DNA of 64,000 nucleotides from Symsagittifera roscoffensis (GCF_963678635.1 NC_087063.1:27399649-27463648), one strand, 5' to 3'; positions 1 through 11,851 are shown, numbered from the stretch's first letter. Numbers and translations: made by a program. The notes: generated by a model not told the origin, from the letters alone.

Positions 1-1472
1 CATAACTTCATCTCTAAAACTGATTTATAACACCATCACCAACAAAGCAACATTTCCAACGATCTGGAAACTTAGCCAAATCATCCCAACTTTTAAAAGT
101 GGAAACAAGCAATCGGTCACAAACTACAGGCCCATCAGCCTGCTAACTGCAGTATCCAAAGTCTTAGAGAAACTGATCTTCCTTAAAATCTCACCAAAGG
201 TCTTCTCGCAAATCCATGACAGCCAATTTGGCTTCTGTCCTAAACGATCGACAACTCTGCAAATGCTCCAATTCCTCGACAAAATCTATGATGACTTCGA
301 TAACGCTAATATCAAGTCTCTACCGGCAAAATACTTAGACTTCGAAAAGGCTTTCGACAAAGTTCCTCACGACTTGTGCATATATAAACTCAATAAATTT
401 GGCATATCAGGAAACGCACTTAAACTATTAGCAAACTACTTAACCAACAGAAAACAGCAAGTACGAATAGGTGCGGCAGTATCCAGCCATCTTGAAGTTA
501 GTAGCGGCGTACCTCAAGGCTCACTGTTAGGGCCAGTATTCTTCATTACATTCATCAACGATTTACCGTCATCACTCACCAACTCGTGCTATAGTTACGC
601 AGACGATGATAAAATTGTTGCAACGAACCCTTCCCTGCTCCAACATGACCTAATCACGATCAACTTATGGTGCAAAGATAATTCCATGAGTCTTAATTTG
701 TAACAATATAATATTCAAAGACCCCCAACTTGGCCTAAACATGTATCTCGGTGACCATATACTTGAAAAAACCTGTTCAGAAAAAGACCTTGGTATACAA
801 ATAACCAACAACCTAAACTGGTCAGCACACACAAAAATAAGAGCCCAAAAAGCAATAGGCTGCTTATTTTTAATTAAAAGAAATATTTCAAAATCAGCGA
901 GCTTAAAAATGAAACTGAACTCCTACTGTGGATATGTAACCCCAATTGTGTCATATGGCTCACCCATATGGAAAGCAAATAAGTGTGAATTAAAAATTAT
1001 TGAAGATGTCCAAAGAAAAGCTACACGTTGGATACTGTCATGTAACAACATCAACTATAAAGACAGACTGATTAGATTAAACCTGCTTCCACTGTATCTC
1101 TACCACGAAATGCACGACATTCTCTTGCTTCATAAAATAATAAACGACCAATACAACTTCCATTGGAGACAATTTGTTCAGTTCAAAGAATCTACAGCCC
1201 CAACAAGAAGATCAACGAAAAATAGCTTAGCGCATAAAAATTATCATTACGAAAAATCGAAAAGCAATTTCTGGCACAGAACACCTATACTAGCAAACAA
1301 AATTTTACAGACTCAGGAAGAAGAAGACCTGTTTGCGATGAAATACGAAAGACTCAAATCAAGCCTCAAAAACGTTTTCTGGATATATTTCATCAGTAAA
1401 TATGAGGAAAGTGTCCCATGCACATGGAGAATAAACTGCTGCAATAGCTGTGTAAACTCAAAGAAACTATAA
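1..1472 (+). mobile_element. LINE (non-LTR retrotransposon), reverse transcriptase, 5'-truncated by the window edge
   Basis: A reverse transcriptase of the Jockey/CR1 type, copying element RNA at a nicked target. The frame is open from base 2. It shows NYRPISLLTAVSKVLEKL (the finger motif), FEKAFDKVPHD (motif A), GVPQGSLLGPVFF (motif B) and YADDDKIVA (catalytic YADD). A first open stretch ends at 703 and a second starts near 741 in another frame with SEKDLGI and NLNWSAH, the usual thumb region. The piece between, normally about 30 to 40 residues, is shortened and out of frame, so the copy is dead. The second stretch runs through the cysteine/tryptophan-rich tail to a stop at 1472. Superfamily is judged by motif order only. 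Confidence 0.9.
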
Positions 1473-1560
1473 AACTCAGTTTAAAACTCCCAACGCGGGG
1501 CATTTTAGCCCCATGGCTTGATGTCTAAATCCTTGTTTATTATTATTTTTATTATTCATG
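1473..1560 (+). repeat. LINE 3' UTR with terminal hairpin and TTATTATT tail
   Basis: Directly after the LINE stop the sequence GGGGCATTTTAGCCCC forms a 5-bp GC stem with a 6-base loop, followed by an A/T tail built on TTATTATTATTTTTATTATT. A short 3' hairpin plus simple-repeat tail is the usual end of Jockey/CR1-like LINEs, so this marks the 3' end of the element at about 1558. Confidence 0.7.
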
Positions 1561-1690
1561 CACCTGGCCATCCATTCATTTAGTCATCTCTCAATTCCGT
1601 CATCCATAATCAGCAAGCCATCAAATTCATCTAGCAATCCATCCAGCCATCAACTCATCTAGCCACCCAGCCAGTCATATCTAGTCTTTC
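1560..1690 (+). repeat. Degenerate CCATC/AGCC-rich tandem repeat
   Basis: Short units built on CCATC, CATCTAG and CCAGCCA recur irregularly for about 130 bases. It looks like a decayed microsatellite or minisatellite beside the LINE end. No reading frame of note runs through it. Confidence 0.6.
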
Positions 1691-2140
1691 AACCAACCAG
1701 TTGTCCTTGTTGCCTTTCAACCAACCATCACTCAAGAGATCCTTCTCTCCAACCCCTGTCATTTTAAACGCTGTCAGAGATAATCGCTGTCAGTTTTCAG
1801 GAGAAAATTTAGCTGTAGAGGGCATGCTAGTGTTTCTCAAGGGAGTAATCCCGGGACGAATCTTTAATAGATACATACATCTAAACAGCCTTCAAATTTA
1901 TCATTTTTCATGACTTTTTGACAAAATGTTTGAATTGAAGTCCCTTTCTGCTTGATGTGTAGCACCCGGAGTCTTAAGATTAGTGCCGTGCAGTTTTCCA
2001 AGTTTTCTCAAACTATGGTTGTCTGAGCTTTTAACTTCGATTTACTGTTCATTTGAAATAAATATCAAATTATTGTTAATACCAGATTGTTGGCAATTGC
2101 TTTTAGGTCAACGAATCTGAGCAAAGTTAATCAACCCTAA

Positions 2141-2362
2141 ACTGATCATTTTGATGCGGGAAGTATTATTATTTTCGCCGACCCCAGCACAGAAATTTTT
2201 TTGAACAAGCTTTGTAAGAACCTTAGCATATGCACTGAGGAACCCAGAACAGGCAGCTTTTTAAAACAGAGAATCTCGCTGGCAATACAGATTGCGAACG
2301 CCGCTTGCGTACTCGGAACAATAAATGACAAAATAACTTTCGACGAAATTTTTTATTTGTAA
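2141..2362 (+). pseudogene. Coding-like terminal exon of an unidentified host gene
   Basis: The frame beginning ACT at 2141 stays open for 73 codons to a TAA at 2360-2362. It has balanced, protein-like composition (SIIIFADPSTEIFLNKLC, RISLAIQIANAACVLG, ITFDEIFYL) unlike the AT-rich surroundings. An acceptor-like TTTTAG at 2101-2106 lies upstream, and the same frame reads on from it except for a single TAA at 2138-2140. Either the exon begins after that stop or the gene is broken there. I do not recognise the family. No upstream exon was found between the LINE and this point. Confidence 0.4.
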
Positions 2363-2867
2363 CACTTGTATTTTATATTTTCTCGTGTCGAGTTGCGTGT
2401 TCTTATTGAAGAAACGTAACCCGTATCGATTTTAATGGAAAAAGACTTCAACACTTGTCATCTTCTTTTATCATTATCACTTCCATATCTAGAAAATTCC
2501 AAGGATTTTGACTGGAATACGTGATGAAGGGACTCCTGACTGTAATTCGGTTACTATGATACTTTTGACCTTCTGATTACCCGTTAAAAAATATATTTTC
2601 ATCTACATTCGTAAAAACTGAGTTCAAAGAAAAAATTAACCGAAAATGACATAGATTTTGATCGATTTAATTCATTTGGCATCAGCTACAAAAAATAAAC
2701 ATGTTTTGCATGACTCTTGATGTAAAATTTTACCTCTAGGTGCAAAGTTTCGTTGATATTCATTTTTACTTTTTTTCTTTTTTTTGTACCTTACTTATGT
2801 GCGTTGCAAAAAAAATATCTGAGGCATTTTAATTGATAGTAACTAGTTAGCCTTGATTTTAATTTTA

Positions 2868-2879
2868 TATATTTTCAGA
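2868..2879 (+). other. 3' splice acceptor one base before the EB1 start codon
   Basis: A T-rich run ending TATATTTTCAG places the splice junction at 2878/2879, so the mature exon would begin A-ATG. This leaves a single transcribed base before the start codon. It is either the end of a 5' UTR intron or a spliced-leader trans-splice site. Confidence 0.65.
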
Positions 2880-5800
2880 ATGGCGTCCTTCCAAGTAGTT
2901 AATGTGTATGTTACGGGCAATACGAATAGCGGGGAAAATCAAATTTCACGACAGGACATGTTGGTATGGTTTAACGAATGTCTAAAACTACAGATTCGCG
3001 ATATCGTTGAACTCGGCAAAGGATTTCATTATTGTCAAATGGTCAATGTGCTATTCCCAACAGTTAATGCTGTCCACCTGAAGCACGTGAAGTTTGGTGC
3101 TAAATCTGAACATGAATTCACAGAAAACTGGAAGAAGCTTCAAAATGGGTTCAAGAAGCTGAATATTGACAAAGTTATTCCTATTGAACGTCTAATAAAG
3201 CTTAAAATGATGGATAACATGGAATTCGCGCAGTGGTTCAAAAAGTTTTTTGACGCAAATGCAGGTTAGATCTGGCGCTCAGAATCAATGCAGCACGTGT
3301 TTACCAAAAATCCGATTTTTTTACGCTTGCGATTAGCAAGCGTTATTTAATCGGAATTTATACTTTTTCGGATTATCAACTTGATAAAAAATGACTTGTA
3401 TCGTCAGATTGTGTTATCCCTCCCCTGGCGTGGCAATGATAGTGTGGGAGGCCGAGCTCTCAGTTGGCCTTCAGGTCTACCACAGCCTGGCCGATTTCGG
3501 CTGCAATAGTAGTACCACGTGAAAGTTCTAGACGCTTAAAAACTGACCTTAGTCGCAAAAAAAGAGCTTCGCTCAACAAAATAACTGTCTGGAATGCGGG
3601 GAAATAAGAAAAACTGACTATGCTTAGACAAGCTGCAAAGCTTTTCATGGATCCTCTGGGAATCGCAGAAACGAAAATTTTTATTGAATTCAAATTTAAA
3701 TGCATGTTCGGCATTTAGCTTGGAATGGAGGTGAAGAATAAGCCTGGGACGGCAAAGTTGGGTTCGAATCTGACCTGGAACTGTTTTTTTTAAACTAGAA
3801 AAATTCCTTTCCAAAAAATGTCGGCCGATATTTTGCCTGATTATGTTTTTTCAGTTTAGTTGCCACATGGTGAATTGATTTTTATTTGTACTCAATGAAG
3901 TTGCTTTTGTTGTTTTGAATAACTCCTGCTATTTTTAATTATACTAGCCTTGACTTCGTATATTTTGATTTTTCTTTTCGCTTAAAAACTATTCGGCTTA
4001 AATGTTTTCGGCTTATATTTTGACTTAGTGACCTAATTTGGGGTCAGTTCAAAGGAAGCATGGGTTTTATGCTTCATTCAGGATAGCGCTAAATGCTAAA
4101 GTTCCTAGAATAGAGTTTGGAGTTCGACGTTTTTCATGACAATAATTATGTTTTTAGTTTTACGGGAAATTATTTAGGTTTCTTCGCCTTGTTGCCTTGA
4201 AATATAAAATAGTTCTAGACATCATTTTGAATTTTCATAAGTTAACGTTTTTTCATTTTTTTTTGGAGTGTGGCTTTCTTTTCCTGTCTGCTAGCTTGCG
4301 CTGCTATTTGTATGTTGTATCGCAAGTGGTGCGAAGCGGTTGAGACAAATGGCGCGAAGTTGTTCAGACAACGATGATCCGGCGTTAAAATTTGATGTGT
4401 AAACTGAAGTTAATTGTCGAGCTATCGTTGGTTCGCTTATTGTTTGTCGGCGTAGCCTGCTCAAATCGGGCTCTTCTTCTGATTCAAGCAATATTTACGA
4501 TTTTTGAAAATCCTGATATGTTAGGTAAACTATTTATGTTCACACAATGAATCAGATGGAGAGTTGATATTTTCCATGATTAACTTTCGTAATCTATCTA
4601 TCTCGCGGGCTTCACTATCTCGCCATGTTTAAGCTTTTTTAACGCTTTATTTTTGCATGTTTTACGAAAGAATTTTTTCACATTGAAGCTATATCGTACA
4701 TTGCAATGGTTAAGAATTTTTTCAATTTTCCATTTTGATGTCAAGGATTATTTCATCGGCTTTGATATTAGCAACCCTATGATGAGATGCTATAAGGATT
4801 CCCCAGGCGTTGCGAACTTGGCCTCCAAATATGAATAACCAAATCTTTTTAGTTAACGAGATACGGCAATTTTCGAGATTTTCAAAAATATCTAAAAAAT
4901 TTGAATTTGAAAAATTTCACAAAATTTGATATTCTCAACTCTGGACGCTTTCAGAGGGTACTCTCAGGAAGTTTTCGAGAAATGACATTTTTTATGGTTT
5001 TTCAGAAATTAAAAAAAAAAAAACTTAGATTTAAAAAAATTCAAAAATTTTGAAGATCTCCATCCTGTAATTGAAAACGCTGAAGGTACTCTCGGGGTTG
5101 CAATTTTTGCCTCTAAATATGACTGCTCAAATCCTTGAAGTTTTCGAGATGACAATTTTTTGTGATTTTTTCAAAAAAAAATTCAAGAAAACAAATTTAG
5201 TTTTTTTCTTCAAAGTTCAAAATGCCCTTTTTTGTAGTGGGGGTTCTCAGAGTACTCTCAGGGTCTCAGGTGTCGCTAATCTTGCCTCCAAATATGACTG
5301 ATCAGTTCTTTGTAGTTTTCGAGATATGACATGTTTTATGATTTCTTTTTAATTTTTCAGAAAACTTGCTTTTTAACAAAATTCACAAAATTTTGAAATT
5401 TTCAACCTTGATTTTTCGTACTGCGAAGGTGCTCTCACGAGCTGCAAGTTGCAAATCTCAGTCCAAATGAGACTGCTGAAATGCTCTTAGTTTCCAAGAT
5501 GTGACGTTGGTTATGTCTTCTTTTTCAATTGGTCAAAACTTAGTTATAAATAATTTTACAAAATTTAAGTTTACATCTATATTGAATTGTACTCCATTGT
5601 ACTTTCAGGAGGTGCAAATTTTGATTCGAAGTTTGACTAAATTTTGATTGTAGTTATCCAGATTTTACGTTTTTTGTGATTTTTTCAAATTTTTTTTAAG
5701 TCTGAAGTTTCTCAAAGTTTGAAATTCCAACGCTGTAGTTGGGTACTGTGAGAGCACTTTCATGAGTTGCAATTTTTGCATTCCAATGGGATTGCTCATG

Positions 5801-8800
5801 TGCTTTTATTTTCCGAGACGTGACGTACTTGATGTCATTTTTAAGTGTTTTAAAGAACTTCACAGAATTTTGTGGTTTTTCAAAATTTAAGTAAAAAAAA
5901 TGAATAATTTTTTAAACCAAGTTTGAAATTACCATTTCTGTAATTAGGTGCTGTCAGATAACACTCAAAGGATGAAGTGTTTTTTCCAGTTTCTGCGAAT
6001 TTTTTTAGTTTGTTGAAAAGTCGAAGCACTGGAGGTGTGTTACTTCGCTAGTTTAACTGAAAACAAGTCAGTGTGGTATTATCCAATTCGAGGTTTCAAG
6101 CCATGAAGTTTGTGTTACGTTCAAAGTTCAAGAAGAATGTCAAAAGCTTGGTATTAACTCCCAAGTCTTGATTCATTTAAAAGTTCGAAGTCAAAAATGT
6201 TTTCTTTTCATGTAAAGTTCAAAAAGATAATCAGAACGGTGGTGTCAGCTCATAATTCATTTTAAATTTCTCCAAGAAGAAAGCTTTTGTTGAGCTTATA
6301 TAAAGAAACGCCTTACTTTCAATTGAAAACAAGTAATATAATGTATTGTTATTAGTTAATGCATCAACACAATCGATCAGTTATTTCGCCTATAAATTTA
6401 ACTAAAACTGCCGAATCTACAGCGAATAGTTCAATAAAAAATTAACACTTTTGAACAAATTGCTAAATCTTTGAATATACATGATAAACAACAGTGTGCT
6501 TGAATACAAAAGTAGCAAGAGTGGTTGTGTTCGGATGGGTGGTTTTTCCGGGATCACAAGTGACTTCCAGTGGTGTTTGTCATCTGAGTTCCAGCAAAAC
6601 CTGACTTTCCGAAATTTTCCAGAAGGCTCGTCGACTCCAGTTGTTGTCAAACTCATCAGATGAGTAAGCATCTTGAAGCGCCGAGGGAAAGTTTTCATTG
6701 CACTTTTTACTTGGTATTTCTTCCTCAGTTCTGATGACACAAACTTTTTCACAAATTTCACGAGGTGAGTCGCCTTTTTTCTTAAAAAGTCCTATTCAAC
6801 GGCAAAAACTGCTTCAGATGACGCTTCATCTACCTCTCTGGTACCTTTGACGGAATCTTCACGAGGAAATGCTCGAAAATCCGCTTCTTTCTCGACTTAA
6901 GTTTCTCTGGCTCCAGTTTTATTAAGTTTTCTTCGAGCTGTCTAAATGAAGCTAGTTGATTTATTTCACAGCTGAAATTGATCATTTCATAATCGGCAAA
7001 TTATTTGATTAAGTGATGAAGATATGACTAAGTGTTTGAAATGAAGATATGAACCACTCGTTGTCGAGGATGATGATCCGGATGAAGAGGATGACAAAAT
7101 TGTTCGCTGCACTTTTTTGCGATGTACATACGTATGATCACCTTATTAGTAGTATCTGAAGGTGTTTGGGCGCGTTTCGGGGCCTCGGGTGTTCTGTAGA
7201 GGAGCTTGTTGCAGTTTTTGCCTCTATCTAGGTTTTCTACCAAGTGTGGGTCAAATCAACCGGGAAATATTTCTCCGTCTTATCTCTGACAGACAGTACT
7301 AGAAATCTGCGGGGCTTAGGGGCCGGGGTTAAGCATGGTAGTATCGTGCTTCCAAATCGTGCCATACTTCTTTTTGTCTTGAAGTCCTAGGTCAGCTTTG
7401 ATATTGCGCTGGAGTTCTGCGTCTTTATAGCTCGCAATGTTCAGAGTTCAAGTTACCAGCAGATGTCAATAAACGTGGTCAAATTTCTCGTTTAAAATTT
7501 TTGAAGGCCTAAATGTGGCTCTTTTTTAGGAAGTAATAGTATTTTTCAAGTCTCAGATTTGACACTTTATCAAAATGGAACAGATTAGGATAGTGAGCAA
7601 AATTGTATCAGTATCAAGTCAGTCCCTCAATTAAACCGGGACCTGTTGTTTTCCCTAAATCTATTTTTCGATACAGATTTGCAAAACTCATGTACATCAT
7701 GCCAAGATCCTAACTCCAGTCCAACAAACTTTGTCTTTTCAAAGAAAACATAGAGTGAAAGTTCAATTCGAAGGGCGCAACTACAAGTCAAGGTCAGAAA
7801 GAAAAAATACCTCAATACCTCTATTAGACGAAAAAAAAATTTTACAAAAATGTTTCCACTGAGTTGCAGCTTAATCGATTTCGGCTCTAACTATGTCGGC
7901 TTATTTACGTTCATTAAATATCCGGTAAAACTTTTAGGGCTTTATTCGGTCTTCTCTGTGTTTTGGACCGTAAAACAAGACCCAAAAGTCATTGAGCATT
8001 GACACTCAACTAAACTGAGCACTGCATAACAAACTTGAAAATTGCTCGGTGGGTAACATAAATTTTGATATAGCTAATAATTTCATATAATCATATCTAA
8101 TAATTTGGCCCAAACGAAATGCGAACAACAAATTTGTCCAATATCGGAAAGTGTATAATTTCGGGGGCGTTTCCTACAGCCGATTAAGAAAATCGAGAGT
8201 ATTTCTGCTAAGCCAAGACAGAAAAGTTAAATGTTGTGTCCAAGAATTCAAAGCAATTTTTCCGTTTAAAAAACTCATTGTAGTCGAAGATTGCTATTTA
8301 TATTGGTTGTTATTTTTCGAACTCAGGTTTTAAAATAATTTTCCGTTTTTTATTCGGCTGTTAAAGAATCGGCCTTATCTTGCTTCGTTTGATCAGCGAA
8401 AAAACTTTTTGCTTGATAAATTCTCTGCTGCTAACTTGATGTTCAATTATCTTGGCTTATTTTCGAAATTTGTTTTGTTCAGTGCATCTCGAATGAATTT
8501 TTTGAAAATTCGTTTGGTCTATTTTTTTCACCTTTTTCTGCTTTCTTGACTTTGCTGTTTCCGTATCTTTTTCTGCCGGCTAGTTTGCTATTCCATGTTT
8601 CATTGGATTGCAATTGGCGGGAAGCTTATTTTTGTTGTTTCATTTTTTGTTTTTGTTTCATTTTGTTGATGCCAGGGTATCAGTGCCATCAGGTCGAAGC
8701 GTGAGCTGTCAGAGCCATATCAGCACGAATAACCAAATAGCTGTGTCAAAAATGCTTCCACTGACTTTTTCACGATGAACTAATAATTGCGCTAATTCAT

Positions 8801-11800
8801 TAAAATCTTGTTGCACCGTTAGATTTTCGCAAGCAATATGAGCAGCTTTCTGAAATATTTGTGTTGTTTGGATAATATTTTTTAGAATTAGTATTTTCGA
8901 AACAACGTGTTTGTAAGTTCGTTATATAAAGATACGCTTCATCATACAGTCTTTCTATGGAGTTCTTTGCAGGAATATTATGGATTTGATGGCAACTGCT
9001 ATAACTGGTTTAACAGCTATTTATCAGAAAAGCTAAAGTTTGTTAAAATAAACAATAATGCGTCTGATTGGCTTTTAGTTAGTCCGCTGCACATAAATTT
9101 TCTCTTTTTTGCAATGTATTACTCTCCTTTTAATAGGAAGTCATATTTGTTAATGATCAACTGCCTTAGTTTTTTGCAGACGCTGTGAATTTTATTGTTT
9201 TCCGTTTTTCCTTTCAAATTCTTGTAAAATCGACATTCTAGAAAAAGAACAAAGATTTGCTACCTTTTTCCCTTTTTTAATTTTAAAACTGTTTTGAGAC
9301 GCTACCTTACACAAATTAGTGTGTCCAACTGAATTCTTTTCGTCTGTTTTTCAGTTTCAGTTAAAGTTACAGTTCTGATTTTCCGGGTCTTTCCATTTCA
9401 GTTACAGTTACAGTTTTTACAGTTTTTTTCTTTCAGTTTCAGTTACAGTTTCAGTTGAAGCTTTCAGTTGGAAAAATTGAATCAAACAACATGTTGAATT
9501 TGAAAACAAAACTTACAAAGAAACAAAAACTTAACGAGTTCAATCAAAAGTCAAGTCATTCAATCAAGTCACGGTTGACCACCTCACCGTAGAAAGAGCC
9601 TCCATATGACTTCCGAGTCCAGCAGTCAAGTTGCACCTTAAAGACAGAATTTTAAGAACAGAAAAAAATTTTTTTTCAGGGTGGTGAAATTTTAGAAAAC
9701 AAAAACTCAAAAACATGCGATAGCTCTTGCCTGTATGACTGGTAGCAGACCAGTTTCTGTAGACGGCGTTGTGAGAAGCTGCCTGATCTTTTCTTCAACA
9801 CTGAGAGCTTGCTTCGAAATGTTGTTGCACAGAGTCTGCTTGCTCGGCACAGAAAACTTTCCTCCACTGACATACTTGATGATAGCATCAAATCCGTATT
9901 TCTTGTCAGCAATCATATTCGCACTTGCTCTTGGGCATGCAGCAACATAAGTCGCTAGCAATTCATTCAGACGTCGCTGGCGGTAGTCGCTTGCTGGGAG
10001 CGGAGTAGTTGCTGATCTTGAGCTGCTCCCTGCAATGTTGACGAAGCTCTCCATGGTTGTGACTTTCCGTGATTGAGAGTCTGTTTTCGCCTTCTTTTCT
10101 GCTGTTTCTTTGACTTCGAGTTGCTTTTGCCATTCAGGGTGCTTCTTTTTGAGGTGCAGTTTGAGGTTGGTAGGACCATGCTTCACCAGACTTGTGAACT
10201 CGCAGTCGTCGTCCGTACATCTGTACGCTGTCTTGCTCTCATCTATAACAAAGTATTGATGCACCGGGTTGCTACGCTTGCGACCAGTTGTTGTTGCTGC
10301 CATCTCGATCTGGAAACGTATGAATTGCGTCAAGTATTTATACTAAGCTATCTGCAACTGAAACTGCAACTGTAACTGTAACTGAAACTCTAACTGAAAC
10401 AAGGACCGGAGTTGGTTTCAGTTACAGTTTCAGTTACAGTTCAAAACATCCGGCTGTTTCAGTTTCAGTTACAGTTTCAGTTGATCAAAACCATTTCAGT
10501 TGTGCAGTAACAGTTTCAGTTACAGTTTTCAATTCAGTTACAGTTGGACACACTAACACAATTGCAAGACTGCGAATTCAAACCTAAAATTATGAAGTCT
10601 TAGAACCTTCAGGTTTTAGAAAAGTCACGATTTTTCTGAAATATGGGAAAATCGAACTAAATTAGAAAAGATTCAATGGTTATTATTCTGGAGCATCATG
10701 GTCATATGTGACCGAAGACACCATTTGATTTTAGAAATCCAGCGGCATGATTTGAACCCATCAATTTTTTTCAGTTTTTCTAAGAAATTCCGACATGCTT
10801 TTCTATGATTATTTGAAAAACAAAATTATCTAGTCTCCAATCTCTTCCCTTGTTATGATTAGCTAAATGCTTTCTTCGTGCCCTTGAAAGTTTTTTTGCT
10901 ATAAAATGTGTGTGCTATCTTCACTTTGTTTCTCATGCGATGAATGATAAAAACTGTTTTGTAATTTTTTTGAAGAAAAATACACTTAATCATTGTTTAT
11001 TAGATTTAAAATTATCCAGGGTGGACAATTTTTAGGCATAGAACATGCCGTTTGTCTATCCCGTCCACTTTGAAATTTTATAATAATTGATGCGAATTGT
11101 GTAAAATTTGATTGCATTTCGGAGAAATATGTTTTTTTTCTTTCGTTGAGTTTTGATGTTGTTTTTAGGCATCGACGATTGCTTCGGCCAGTATGACCCC
11201 GAAGGAGAAAGGGCACGAGTGGGAGCGGTGGTGCCTGGTGGTCCACCAGGTAAAGCTGTGACAGCACCTAGGAGAACAGTACCGACAACAACTACAACCA
11301 GAGCAGGAGGTGGAGTGAAACCACCTGGAGCTCCCACGCCACCGAAAGCCGCCACAGGTGTTGTTGCTCCTCGAAAACCAATCGGTGCTCAGAATGGTGC
11401 GGCAGCATCTAACGTAAACCCAGCTGCCACAAGAAAAGTGCAGCCAACAGGTGTGTCACAAGTACAGCAACAGATGAAAGGAAGTAGAATTAGTGGAGAC
11501 CAAGAAGCAAGCTCAGCAGCAGACCAACATTTGATTCAAGATTTGAGGACACAACTGGACGAGGCAAATGTGCAGATCGAAAGCACAGCTGCAGTGATTG
11601 AGGGATTGGAAAGGGAACGTGACTTCTACTTCAGCAAGTTGAGAGACATCGAGATCATCGCACAGGAACACGAGGACAGTGGACAATTACCCGATGAGAA
11701 TGTTCTTAAGAGGATCAAAGATATTCTGTATGCCACTGAAGACGGATTCATTGCGCCTGAAGATGAAGAGGGCCTTCCAGATGAGAACTTGTCTCAAGAA

Positions 11801-11851
11801 GAGCTTGTGGATATAAATGATAACGTGCACGATGATGACGAGACGTATTGA
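2880..11851 (+). CDS. MAPRE: EB1/MAPRE microtubule plus-end tracking protein, two coding exons
   Basis: EB1 proteins bind growing microtubule ends through an N-terminal calponin-homology domain and recruit partners through a C-terminal coiled coil. Coding exon 1 is 2880-3264 (donor GTTAGA) and exon 2 is 11169-11851 (acceptor GTTTTTAG). They join in phase 1 to give 355 residues. Residues 1-128 are the CH domain (VNVYVTGNTNSGENQISR, MLVWFN, VIPIERLIKLKMMDNMEF, QWFKKFFDAN). A long P/T/A/G-rich linker follows. Then comes the EB homology coiled coil (LERERDFYFSKLRDIEIIAQ EHE) and an acidic tail ending DDETY, equivalent to the EEY/F tail that CAP-Gly domains read. Human EB1 has 268 residues; the extra length is in the linker. 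AATAAA lies at 11910-11915. ATG 2880 is chosen because it starts the CH domain and abuts the acceptor. The family assignment is firm; which MAPRE paralogue is not resolved. Confidence 0.95.
3265..4790. other. EB1 intron, first part: AT-rich old repeat debris with a tRNA-like B box
   Basis: No gene is seen. The hairpin ACGCTTGC-GATTA-GCAAGCGT lies at about 3327-3347 and resembles hairpins near 16970 and 26415. A tRNA-type B box GGTTCGAATC lies at 3761-3770, with an A-box-like TAGCTTGGAATGG about 33 bases upstream, so this may be a decayed SINE head. The stretch near 3935-4030 (ACTAGCCTTGACTTCGTATA, then TTCGGCTTA motifs) recurs in diverged form near 16030-16130. The stretch near 4285-4340 recurs in diverged form near 8570-8630. 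Confidence 0.4.
4795..5980 (+). repeat. Decayed tandem satellite, unit about 170 bp, in the EB1 intron
   Basis: About six or seven diverged copies of one unit lie head to tail. Each carries a core like CTCTCAGGAGTTGCAATTTT, then GCCTCCAAATATGACTGCTC, then TTTAGTTTTCGAGATRTGAC, then a run of T and a CACAAAATTTGAAATTT stretch ending near GGTACT. Cores occur near 4805, 5093, 5270, 5440, 5612 and 5763, so most spacings are 150 to 177 bases; an extra copy near 4960 lacks the front of the unit. Divergence is high, so the array is old. Confidence 0.75.
5981..8900. other. EB1 intron, middle part: no gene recognised
   Basis: AT-rich sequence with scattered short open frames on both strands that show no family motif or splice structure. 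Old repeat debris related to segments near 4290 and 16400 is present between about 8340 and 8700. Nothing else is supported. Confidence 0.5.
8907..9190 (+). mobile_element. Small decayed LINE reverse-transcriptase scrap
   Basis: The frame reads YYGFDGNCYNWFNSYLSEKL then FVKINNNASDWLLVSPLHIN, matching the LINE RT stretch that normally reads as a short helix, a W-F-x-SYL-x-x-R block and FVKI before the GVPQG motif. The GVPQG motif itself is replaced, so the piece is badly eroded. It sits on the same strand as EB1, inside its intron. Confidence 0.6.
9317..10555 (-). mobile_element. hAT DNA transposon, internally deleted (1.24 kb), with TIRs and 8-bp TSD
   Basis: The left end TAGTGTGTCCAACTG and right end CAGTTGGACACACTA are perfect 15-base inverted repeats. 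The 8 bases outside are ACACAAAT (9309-9316) and ACACAATT (10556-10563), a hAT-length target duplication with one difference. Both subterminal regions (9350-9465 and 10360-10545) are packed with hexamers CAGTTA and CAGTTT, which in hAT elements are transposase binding sites. The minus strand between them carries the start of the transposase. The catalytic and dimerisation parts are absent, so this is a deletion derivative that would need a helper. Confidence 0.88.
9707..10303 (-). CDS. BED zinc finger N-terminal part of a hAT transposase
   Basis: The first solid methionine (MAATTTGRKRSNPVHQYF) is about ten codons inside the open frame that extends to 10333. A BED-type finger follows: Y-x-C-x(4)-C (YRCTDDDCEF) then H-L-x(4)-H (LKLHLKKKHPEW). 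After it come a K/E-rich link and a region with LLATYVAACPRASANMI and a KQTLCNNISKQALSVEE block, the stretch before the catalytic domain in hAT transposases. The frame stops at 9707, well short of the roughly 600 residues of an intact enzyme. The protein could bind the element's ends but lacks the RNase H-like DDE core. Confidence 0.8.
   Translation of the reverse strand: MAATTTGRKRSNPVHQYFVIDESKTAYRCTDDDCEFTSLVKHGPTNLKLHLKKKHPEWQKQLEVKETAEKKAKTDSQSRKVTTMESFVNIAGSSSRSATTPLPASDYRQRRLNELLATYVAACPRASANMIADKKYGFDAIIKYVSGGKFSVPSKQTLCNNISKQALSVEEKIRQLLTTPSTETGLLPVIQARAIACF
10556..11168. other. EB1 intron, last part: no gene seen
   Basis: AT-rich unique-looking sequence up to the EB1 exon 2 acceptor GTTTTTAG at 11161-11168. 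I see no other feature in it. Confidence 0.5.

Noticed and set aside
7280-7360. Possible tRNA or 5S-like segment with GGGGTTAAGCATGG
   Set aside because: No cloverleaf fold or paired A/B boxes could be drawn.
9735-10375. Open frames on the plus strand over the hAT transposase fragment
   Set aside because: They are antisense shadows of the BED-finger frame and of the CAGTTA hexamer clusters.
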